64,000 nt of DNA, taken from Oscheius sp. JU75. Lineage: Eukaryota > Nematoda > Chromadorea > Rhabditida > Rhabditidae. Shown here in pieces: positions 20,312 to 30,500 of this stretch; position 1 is the stretch's first letter; every line of letters starts with the position of its first letter. Where the stretch lies: the NCBI GenBank assembly GCA_037178855.1, contig JASJZC010000005.1:8184001-8248000 (forward strand), written 5' to 3'. Made by a program: the position numbers and the translations under genes. The notes beneath the pieces were generated by a model, which worked only from the letters and a program-made list of their open reading frames with translations, was not told where the DNA came from and ran no database searches.

Positions 20312-23300
20312 ATGTCAGATCTGCCAGCGGTGAGTTTTTCTTCGATAAACAAATGTTTTTAGTTCCTCGCCCTTATCGACAACCCTCAAATAAAGGCGAA
20401 AGTCGAAAAATGGCTGACTGTTGGCCATATCAAACAAGTGGAAAGGTTCATCAACACCGAAAATAACCCCGATTTGAAGACGGCTTTTGCTAGCTGGAAA
20501 GCCGAGAGACCCCCTCCAATTCAACCCCAAAACCCAAACAACCAATCTCAAGCTTTTCTTCCTGCTGCTCATAATTATGAGAACTTTCAAAGGCCTTGTT
20601 CTGCTAATCCACACAGCGAGCGCCATCGAAACACTCTTCCACCTCCTCAGTGGCCGCCACCACCTCTACTACATCATTTTAACTATTACCAACCATTACC
20701 TCCTTTTTCATACCCTCCATTTCCTCCTCCAAAGGGTTTTGTATATCCTCCTCCCCTTATAAATTTCAAACAACCACCTTATCCAGCACCCGCCCCAAAC
20801 AGTCTTTCAAGGTACGCAGGGCGATTCTTCTGTGATAACGGGTTGTAGGCAAGATATGATGAGAAACCGTCTGAGCCAGGAGCAAGTCGCTGAGTACATG
20901 GCCAAAACGTTGAAGGATACTAATCTCAGTTCGTGCTAGGTTTTTGATTGTCTGAACATCTGTTTCAGCTTGGATCTTTACCTTTCCGAAAACCTTCCCC
21001 AAACCCGTTGCTGGCTTGATTCTAGGGAAAAAGTTCGCTAATGTTAATAGATACTCTACAGACAACTACGTCGACCTTAAAAGTATCTCCAGAACATATG
21101 TATAGCTCACAAAACATCTTTCAGAAATCCGGGAAACGGAAGAACTTGTGACGTTCAAAATTGATGGCTCTGGCACTTCTTTAGACAATGTTTACACGGT
21201 TTGCATGGATATCTGGAAGCGCTGCGCGATCCATGAACACTGCGTGACTCGGTAAGTTTCGTGTTAATATGAAAAGTGGAAAAAGAATACTTTCAGTCCA
21301 GCTTCTTGCGAACTTGAAAATCGTCTGAACAATTTGGAAATGAACAAGTTTCAGCAGCTGCTTTTCATGGAAGACTTCCAGATTGCAATGATTAGTGAGT
21401 AGAGTCGACTACAAGCATTAACGAAAAATTTTCAGGACAAGGACATTCGTGGAAATTTGCAGCATTTTCTCCCGATCAACTCGACAGAGCTGAGGCTATG
21501 CTCTGGTCTATCACCAGATTTCGTCAAAACGAGCCAGTATCTCCGATGGGCTCTCTAACATCTCTGAGCTCGTTTTCCTCCACGCTCACTATCAACTCGT
21601 CCCATCTAGAAGCACCGGAAAATGAACCTACAAACTTGAAGTCCGTGAAAACTGTCGTTCAAGCCCCACCGAAGCCGAAGCCAAGAAAGAAAAATGGGAA
21701 GAACAAGAAGCGAGTGTACAATCCTCAAACCTTCCACACTCCGAAGAAGGCCATCTTTCTCGATGAAGACTCAATTGGGTAAAATTTCCTTCTTCCTCTC
21801 TTAAACCTTCAGGCATTGCTTGAAAAAGACGACCAACATCCTGCTCTTGGGACAGTCAGGAGTTGGAAAATCGACGTTCCTCAACGCTTTTGGCAACTAC
21901 CTAGAGTTTGGCAACAATTTCAAAAAGGCCGAACAAAATCTGAAAGTTTATATTCCTGCGCAATACGATCTTGCCTACGATGACAGGGTAAGCCACCTTT
22001 TTGTATTGATCTAGTGTTTCAGGACCGTGAGCCTTTGACTGTGACATTGAAGCCAAGTGATGGTCATGTTGATGGGAACGAAGTGTTCGATGCAGGAAAG
22101 TCTGCCACTCAGGTAGGAGAAATTTCCTCCAATTTCCACCCATCCTTTCAGGAAGCTCGCTGCTACACCTTCCAATACGGTTCGGGTGCGTACCAGAAAG
22201 AGGTACGGATTATCGATACCCCAGGCCTTGTTGATACTGAGGGCATGGAGAAAGATCAGGTCAACATCGCCAGAATTCTAAAGTGCATTAAGCAGTTTCC
22301 GTGAGTTTAAACGAAATCACTTGCAAATGGTCTCAGAACCCTCCAAGCCATTGTGTTCTTTCTTCGCCATGACGAGACCAGAGCTACGGCAAGCTTGAAG
22401 TATAATTTGAGCGAGCTGTTGAAGCGTCTTCATCACGATGCCGCCAAGAATATCCTGTTTGTGTTTCCCAAGACCGATCTGCTCCAGGCCCCGAACACCC
22501 TGAAAGTACTAAATGAGTTTTTCGTGAAGATCAACGCGAATAGCAAAGTGAAGATCATAATGAACGTGTGAGCTAGCTATAAGAATTGGAACAAATCGAA
22601 GATTTAGGAAAACAACAGTCTTTCGTCTGGACAACTTCGGATTTCTATACCTGGGTGGCCGAAAGCATGGCAACTATCAAGAAATGGGACAAATTAGGCA
22701 GAAAGCTATAAAATGCTGGGATTACTCGGCTAAAGATGTCGAAAAGTATGTTAATCTTTTACGAGTAACACGTTTTCAGTCTGCTCAAAGCCATATCTGC
22801 CCTGCCCGACTATCCAATACAGAAAACTCTCGAAATCCAAGACACGAAGATCTGTCTGGAGGCTTTTGCTCGTCCGATGGCTGATCTCAGTCGTCAAATA
22901 CTCAATAATCAGATGAAGCTAAGAGAGAAGGAAGCCGAAATCAATCAGCTCCTGGAGGAAAACAAAAGTCTTGATGGACGACTTAATTGCGATCAGGTAT
23001 CGGTCAGTTTTACTATCCTAACCAGTTGACAGAAAATCTACGTTCGTCGCCCAATTGACACTCCACGTCTCTGCTGTTACTCTGATACTTGTTCGACTGC
23101 GCTATCGGCCTCAGATCATTTACCAAGAATTTGTCACGATTCTTGCAACTGCATTCCAGAAGATGACAAGAACCAAGAGGCATGCTGATTCGTTGTCTGT
23201 AAAACTCGAACTTTAGACTGGCAAAGCTCTGCTAGCTTGCGTAAAGTTCGACAAACTGGATGGTCGCTGTACCACTTGCAATTGTGGTCTGAATACTCAT

Positions 23301-23985
23301 CGAATGGTGAACTTTGTCCTCGATGAATCCAACAGAATGGTTTGTAATTTGAATACTCGGATAGTCATTTCAGGTGGTGAACGAGGCTGTAACCGACACC
23401 GCCAGAGCCAATCTGACCGAGCGGGAGAGAGCATTAATGAAGTGTACCGAGTTGAGGTCTAAAAACCTGATATTGGAACAGTCGTTGGAGAAACTTCGTA
23501 AGAATGGAGCAATGTTTGCCGCCTTCATAAAGCTTAACAGTCTTCATGGTGACTACGATGACTCTTTCGAACAGCAACTGAAACAGTGCATCGAAGTCGC
23601 AGTAGGTTTTCGATTACGCTAAGCCATACTTTGCTTTTTAAGAGAAACAGCAACGACGAACAGACATTTGAAAATCTTGAAAACTTCAAGGAACGCTACA
23701 ACCAAGAGGTAAAACGAAATTCATATTTTACAAAAGTATCTTCAGAAGACAATGTTTGACTTGGCTTACAGTCAAGAGAGTTCGATCTCGTACGGGGAGG
23801 TCCTTCGGAAGCTTCGAGAGTTGGAACAGGATGAGGGCATTGGACAACAGGTTCAAGAGTACACCAAGGTAAGCCGTCAGTAACAGAGGCGCATATGAGT
23901 TCAGATGATCGGTATCTACACCGAGGAAGACGTTCCAGAAGAGAAAAAGGCCATCATCAATTCAATCTTTGATCGACGCTGTTGA
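20312..23985 (+). CDS. large P-loop GTPase with Cys-rich region (paralog 2)
   Basis: Nineteen exons in one frame (first 20312-20329, last 23905-23985) give about 998 aa. It starts MSDLPAFLALIDNPQIKAKV, a match to the N-terminal helices of paralog 1. It then carries a Pro/Tyr-rich linker (residues ~60-155, e.g. PPQWPPPPLLHHFNYYQPLP) and a Ser-rich plus Lys-rich linker (PPKPKPRKKNGKNKKRV) absent from paralog 1. G1 is ILLLGQSGVGKSTF (~420), G3 IIDTPGLVD (~519), G4-like FVFPKTD (~590). The Cys region reads CCYSDTC (~757), ICHDSCNC (~772) and CTTCNCGLNTH (~815). One intron (23180-23216) appears to use a GC donor (GAG|GCATGC). Tandem, same-strand arrangement and matched intron sites around the G domain indicate a local duplication. 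The function is inferred only from the family. Confidence 0.8.
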
Positions 23986-24429
23986 AAGATGTTTGCCTCA
24001 AACCTTGGCTTGCTTTTTAATGTTTTGTCGTAAGTGTTCTAGCTGTACGAACTGTAAGTTCTGCATTGGTAAACTGTTTCTTATCAGTATAATAGTCTTT
24101 CCCTCTTTGTTTCCCTATTCCATCGGAAGTCTTGAAGGAAGTTGGTCTTCCGATTCTCATCAGTCGAGCTCCCGCTTGATAAAAAGCAAGCTGAATGCAG
24201 CCTAATGCCTCCCACAACAGAAAAACTGACATGAAGATCGATTCATAATTCGAATAAGAGTCAGAAATCGAAAGATAGTTACGGTGCTATTGGTTAACAG
24301 AGAGAAAAAAGGGTGGGGTAACTTGGGTGTATCTTGAAAGAGATAGAAAAGGAGAGAGGGAGAGGTATGGATTGGACCAGAGACCTCACAAATTTTGATT
24401 CGCTGAGCTCTATCTCCACACTACAAAAA

Positions 24430-24545
24430 GGGGGCCTAGTCTAAATGCTTGTAAACGAAAAAAGAGCGCCATATGACTAAGTCTCTTATGACCAGTTTCT
24501 TTGGATTACAACACTTTGATTTGATTTTAATCAAGCGCGAGTTAC
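24430..24545 (+). repeat. repeat R2, second copy
   Basis: Similar to 15690-15815: TCTAAATGCTTGTAAACGAA then TGGATTACAACACTTTGATT and TTTAATCAAG. The 23986-24429 spacer before it holds no recognised gene. Confidence 0.45.
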
Positions 24546-24589
24546 CTAATGGGAAGCAAAGCCAAATCTGCCGTTCGAATTTTTTTTAG

Positions 24590-24990
24590 GAGAATGGAAA
24601 CAACAGAACCAATGAAGAGAAGAAGAAGACAAACATGAATGCTCTGCGATTATGATTGTTACGATTGGTACCTACAGATGTAAAGGCCCTGGATGCTTGT
24701 TTTCTGTTTTTTTCCTCGTAGTTCTGGCTTTGTGCTACCTTCTGTTGACTCCATTACTGCTCCTAGCTCCTTGCCTCTTCCTGTTTTTCTATATCTTTTT
24801 CTCTGCCTCAGTCTCTCTGTTCTCTACGCCTATTCCTGTTCGCTAGAGACGCATGCCACCATCGGCAACCTAATTGTACAAAATTATACTGATGCACATA
24901 TTAAATTGGGAGATACTTTCCATTCAAAACTGGGATATTGGACTATACGCCCGCATACCATAAATTCAACTTTCCTCCTAAACAGCTCAT
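24590..24990 (+). repeat. interspersed repeat R1, copy D
   Basis: Same orientation as copy A: ATGCTCTGCGATTATGATTG, GTAGTTCTGGCTTTGTGCTA, a CT-rich section, then CAACCTAATTGTACAAAATT and ACTTTCCATTCAAAACTGGG. This is the most complete copy, since it has both the proximal part (copies A and B) and the distal part (copy C). Confidence 0.6.
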
Positions 24991-25274
24991 AATCTTGCGA
25001 AATCTGTTTCCAGTTTGCCCTTTCTGGAAATAGAATCATCCGCACAGTACAAGAGAAGAGCAGTAAACAGCCCTCTCTGTGCAACGGACAAGGAGTCAAA
25101 GACCTGCAAACAGAAACGATGAACAGGTTGTCTATAGAACAGTGATCCCCGTAATGTGATCACTCCGAGAGAAAAAGAGTCAAGAGATCTGAACTGATCC
25201 TCTCTCATTCTAGCATCATCCAAGTTGTACCCAAAACGTGCTGCGCTGCACGTAGGATGCTGAAGATCCCACAT
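24987..25274 (-). CDS. possible nuclear-receptor ligand-domain fragment
   Basis: The reverse-strand frame contains LGVITLRGSLFYRQPVHRFC, LQVFDSLSVAQRGLFTALLL and YCADD, ending with a stop at 24987. The pattern (hydrophobic helix, LS..QRGLF.ALLL) resembles helices 7-9 of nuclear-receptor ligand domains and the corresponding stretch of the receptor at 25990-27595 ([20 protein letters not shown]). It lies just downstream on the same strand, so it may be a pseudogene relic of a duplicate receptor. The resemblance is weak. Confidence 0.25.
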   Translation of the reverse strand: MWDLQHPTCSAARFGYNLDDARMREDQFRSLDSFSLGVITLRGSLFYRQPVHRFCLQVFDSLSVAQRGLFTALLLYCADDSISRKGKLETDFARL

Positions 25275-25989
25275 CGTAATCTAGTTCATCGGCCGATCAC
25301 ATCATTTTCCTGTCCACTGTCTCCAAGTGCAGAAGATTCAAAAGATCGGTAAATGGACAGGATCAGGGCTGAGGCCAAAAGAAGTTGGTCGTGATCTGTT
25401 CGTGCCTCTTGAACTTCTCCGTAAGTCTGTCTTACAGCTCGTCAGATGGATCGCATCAAGCAGACCTAATTTTCTTTTTATAGTCATCGGACACTGGTCG
25501 GGGTCGCTTGTCGTGTCAGTCAAGCAGTCAACGTATCCTCATGACCATCGTGACGAACTGAAGGCTACACCGAGAAAAAGGGACAAACGAGAGATATAGT
25601 TTTACATTTGAGATAATAAAATTTACCATCTTTCTGTACTGTATTCAGTCAGTTAGCAAAAGTTGTATGTAGTCAGTCCGAAAATAGAGACAAAGGACAG
25701 AACACTGTGTTCAACAGGGTGCCCTAGAGATCTTGGTGCAACCACAGCGAATTATTAAAAATTTATGAAAAACGAAGCTTTGCTACTGCACGGCATAAGC
25801 TTCGGAGCTTATATCCTGACCCGAATTCGATCAAATAGCACAACAGTTTTCCTCTTCACGATTTACTGTAGGAAGACTGCCATAATGTGCTGTGCGGCGG
25901 AAACAAAACACGAAACTTGTTGATCTCAAGAGACTGGCTGCAAATATTTATATATGCACTCTACATATATGGCATTTAAAGACTTCCAT
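25275..25989. other. no gene recognised
   Basis: Short frames on both strands (for example 25327-25599) lack splice context or family resemblance. This is the presumed 3' flank of the nuclear receptor. Confidence 0.4.
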
Positions 25990-27595
25990 TTAGTAAGAAC
26001 CCGCATGATCGACAAGCTGTCGGCACAAACTGTGCTCCGTCTGGGTGGTCTTCAAGCGCTCCTTCAACTTCTCTGCAATCTTCAACGAGGTCCAGAGCAG
26101 AGAAAAATGTTGGGCAACTTGGGCAGCACCCGTTACACCGTGCCTGTAAACAGTTTTAAGTACTGAAATTGTACTATAACTCACTTTTGGAATAAATAAG
26201 AGGCAAGACACTTTGAGTACATTTCCTTCTCTTTTGACAGAACTTCTTTGGCTCCATTGGTCAGGGCAAAACTACAGTTTTCGGAGAGAAGAAGGGCGCT
26301 GAGGAGACAGAGAGAAGCCTGATCCATGTTCAGTTGTCGAATGGACTCGACCATGGGGGCCAGCATGACACTGAGCTGGTCCTGGAAGGCAGTCCCGGCT
26401 CGGTGCCAGGCCAGTCGAAGGACCAAGAGGGCTGCTGTCCTCTCACAAAGAAGCGAGAACTTGTCCGAGAAGTTGAGGTGGCAGAACCAGTTGAAGGCCT
26501 TGGCGTACTCGAGTAGAGCAAAAACCTCCCTATCGACATCGATTATCGGGGTGATAAAGGGAGCATTGATTTTCGGGACGTCGGCCAGAGCAGAGGGTCG
26601 TGTTAGGACATCAAGGAGGATGCTCGGAGGATCGACGGTGCTCATTCGAAGGGCTTCCACCTTCTCCTCAAGGGTCAAGAGTTCACCCAGCCGTGTGACC
26701 AGTTCGGTATTGAGGGTGGAGAGAATAGGGACTTCAGGGAGTGAGGTAGTCGAAGAACTTGGAGGCATGTCCAACAGGGAACAGACATCAAAAGCTCTCT
26801 TTCTCGTGACAGCCGGCTCTGGTGTAGTGGAAGGAGAAGTTTCCTTCGAGGCACTGTTTGATGAGGTCGGAGCTGAGGACGAAGCTGATTGGAATCCCGT
26901 CCTTGAAGACTGAATAGCCTTCGGATTCATGCCGACCTGCAGACATTTCTTGAAGCGGCAGCTTCGACAAGCACATCGTACATCTGAAAACGTCATTTCG
27001 AAAAGAATTTCAAAATCTCGCGACTTTGGGTGTGTCAATGTTTGATCTTGTGTTGGCTATAGGTGCGGTGAGAGAGGTGGGGAAACAACATACGAGGTGA
27101 TTCACCAAATTTTGAGTCACCCACGTCAAAGGAACCAGAATTTCTGCATAATCCCCCTTTTGACAGTGTCCCTACAATTGGTATGTTCAGCGGGTTTCCT
27201 GAACACTTTACGAAAGAACAATGATAGGGTACGTTTGAGAGCGTTTGGCTGCGCACCAAACTCCTTTTTATCTCACTCAAAGTCGTGTGAGATTCACTTC
27301 GTTTTTCCGTCAAACCTTTTGTGAGAATGACCAACAAACCTTTGTTGAACACACAGTTCCCATCCTTGTGGCATTTGAATACCCGGTCCGAAACTATTGT
27401 TCTCCGGAAAAATGTTTTGCAGCCGTTGCAGCTAGGTACCTCAAAAAACACTATATTACAGAAAACAGAATAACAGACCTCATAGTGATAACCAGTCGAC
27501 TGATCTCCACAGACGGCACAGAGTTCAGAGCAGCGAAGAGGTCGTGGTGAGGTTGTCTGTGGCAAGGGGAAAGGCAAGAGCATGGATGAGACCAT
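25990..27595 (-). CDS. nuclear hormone receptor (NHR)
   Basis: Exons 27479-27595, 27340-27439, 26185-26983 and 25990-26143 on the reverse strand encode about 389 aa. The DNA-binding domain reads [20 protein letters not shown] then [28 protein letters not shown], and [20 protein letters not shown]. All eight zinc-binding Cys are present, and the P-box is CNGCK as in nematode supplementary receptors. A Ser/Thr-rich hinge ([20 protein letters not shown]) precedes an all-helical ligand-binding domain (residues ~180-389, e.g. [20 protein letters not shown]). It should act in the nucleus as a ligand-dependent transcription factor; the ligand is unknown. Splicing HYE|VPSC removes a 39-base intron; the frame also reads through it without a stop. 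The ATG at 27595 is the best visible start, but an upstream exon cannot be excluded because CAG|CTTCCGTCGATG is an acceptor-like context. Confidence 0.88.
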
Positions 27596-30500
27596 CGACG
27601 GAAGCTGAAATTTTCGGACATGAGAGCGGTTTCGGGACAGAAAGAAAGAGATGGGTGGAACAGGCTGCGTGTACTCAGAGTTGCAATGATCGGGTCCACG
27701 CGCTCACTGATCTGATCAGCTTAGTCACTCTTTCTGGTCAGAAAATGCGATACAAACAGAAGTCAGGTGGTCAGGATCATATTTATGTGCTCAGCTCTCA
27801 GAGAGGCAGAGAGTTTGTTTAGCCCCTTTTGAGGGGAAAACACATTCTGTGTGTGAGACAACGGGCCAGGTGGGGGAACGCTGATCTCTGATCGCTTTTG
27901 ATGGAAATCATGTTTTCTTTCTCTGCCTCTCGGCACCCCATCTGGGGAGACAAAAATGAATGCAAATAGAGTGAGAGAGAAATGAGAGATCTCTGTGTTG
28001 AATCAGTTTGCCAGTTCTTTCACGTTTGTTCCGGCCTAGATCAGAGTTCTCGTCATAGAGTCCGCAGATCGGGTACAAAGAGCCGTGTCAAGGAAGCTGC
28101 GAGAAGCAGGGGAGGAAAGTGATGACGTAACGGTTACGTAAGGGAAACAATAGAGAAACAGAGAAACTTATAGTCTTGAAATTCTATTTTGATGGAGAAC
28201 CTTGTAAGAAACCGTTTAGATTTTGTTCCTCTCGATATGCTAGAGATCATCGGATGAACATTGGAAGACAAGACATGAACTCTCTGTTTTGATCGTCTGG
28301 CAAACACCAAGAAGGTACGGGAGCGGATAAATAGGAAAACAGTAGGAGTTAGACCGAAAAGAAACCACCGAGATGGCACAGGGAAGGATAGGTAGAGTCA
28401 AAATTTCGAAAATAGAATCACTCTGTTTGGTGGGCAACCTAATGGCTTCGAAAGTTAGACAGCGCCGTCGTTCTGATCTCATAATTTTAAGCCAAACATC
28501 ACTGGGAGGACAAAGTGTCACCTTACTAGAAACTACCGAAAAAATATGGAAAAGAATCCCAATGTGATACGACCCAAACATTCCGATCGAGTACGAGAAG
28601 AGATCAAGGGAAAATGGACTCCTTCCTTCCTCTCTCTCACTCGTACACAAACAAAGCCACCACGAGAGGTGGGTGTTTGATGTGGGGGTCCTGGGTGGAA
28701 GATGATCGTTTTGACTGTGGGTGACTGACTATTTGTGTATGTGCCGAGATGCGAAATAACGGGCCCCCAGTGAGTGAGTGTGTGTAGAGAAATGAGCGAC
28801 AGGAATCACAGATCGAACAGCGAAACATCACATATCGCAAAGACACAAATCGTCCCGGTTAGGAACGAATTGGGACGCTACGAGATCTATGATCTCGCTT
28901 TTTGAGGTCACGAAAATAGAGTACGAAAGATAAGAGCCAAAGGTACAACGATCACTGAAACAACGACCAACTAATGAGGTCAAAGGGGAGAGAAATCAGA
29001 AGGACAAGAGCCTCAAAATGGTCCCTTCTCGCTCTCTCTCTCTCTCTCTTTGCAAAAATGACGTCTGATCGCTAGGGCCCCGATTGCGATCACTTTGTGA
29101 GAGGAGAGTACTGGTCGATCGGAGAGAGACTAGAGAGACCACGCCCCGATATGGTCGCGGTCTATGAACTGCCCACAAAAGGCGGTTGTTGGCATTTTCG
29201 GTCGGTTTGTAAAAGATACACAGAGTCAGAAGAGCCTTACGATCAGAATACAGTGGGGGAGATCAACTTCAACCTGTTCCTGTTGGTACGATCCGAAAGT
29301 CATCTGTGGTCCGATGACGGTGGCGCTTGATCTCTGCGACGATAAACTGTCAGCGGCAGAGCGAAAGAAAGAAACGGATAGGTGTACGGTGTACGAAATA
29401 GAAGGAGGAAGTAAAGTGAGTTGTTCGAGAAAAGTTCAAAGTTTCGTATCACGCTGACGTGCTAAATACAAGCTTTTTTGCTGCAGGATTAAGCATTGAC
29501 AGATTTGGATTTTGAGAACAACAAAAAAAGTTATAAAGAGCAGTCAAGGAATAAACGAGAGCGACTCGAGTGTTCAGGTAGCATTTGAAACGGTCCCGGC
29601 CTAAGACTTCTCGTAGCTAAACCAGATCGAATCCTAGACGCTTGGTCATCAAACAAAGTATTCCCAAAAAACTGGGTCCTGTCACGAACCAGGACTTGAG
29701 TCCCAGTCTGCCCCAACTTGGCCAAATGAAGCTGTGACATTTTGATTCGGTCAAGAATCTCGATGATGCTCCAAACATCCGCATCCATAATCCCGCATAC
29801 ATCAAGCATGCTCAGAAAAAGAAAATTGAACCATGTAGCTGTACTTTCAGAGCCAAATTGCAGATTTTTGAGTCAAAAATCACTATCCGAGAGTGTGCTC
29901 CCGACAGCCTCACAATAAGATAGATTCTGGCACTTGTCAAAAGTAATTCCTTGGTAAAGCAGCTTCAAAGGCATTAAGAGAAAAACTATTATAAGCGCTT
30001 TTACATACCCTCGAAAAAATCCAAGGGGGATCTCAGAGACTGGAAGAGTTTGAAGCCTTTAGACAGTCGACTAGTTGGTAGTTGCCAGTATAATAAATTG
30101 ACGGTGCTGATGAGGAAACGAAACTCGGTCATACGATATTGACTTCAAACAAAGAGTTCAATGATCAGTGACCTTGTTTGACTTTTGAACCTCTAGCAAA
30201 AGGTAGTCAAGCAAGTAAATGAGCAGCCAAAAGTGACAGAAATCAGTAGAAAGGTCGATGCAGAGGTATGCCACAAATCCCACAAGCTTGCCTCTTTTGG
30301 GCCGAAGTTTCTGTTTTGCATTGGGATTTCTGCTTTATGAAACTGCTCAGCCTGAACTTGGCATCCGCCTCTGTACTTATGTTCGATTGTCTCTTTCCAG
30401 TCTAGCTACCTCCTAATAGATTTTATCCTAGAAACTGGCTCCACAGAATATTCGGTGTAGTCTACCCCATACTCTCACAAAGCAATCCGACTTTAAGACA

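Noticed and set aside
28240-28650. 136-codon reverse-strand open frame
   Set aside because: Lies in the purine-rich gene-poor tract; Cys/Ser/Ile-rich with no promoter, splice or family evidence.
29032-29049. Regularly repeated TC units as a possible CRISPR-like or satellite array
   Set aside because: A simple dinucleotide microsatellite; no spacer structure.
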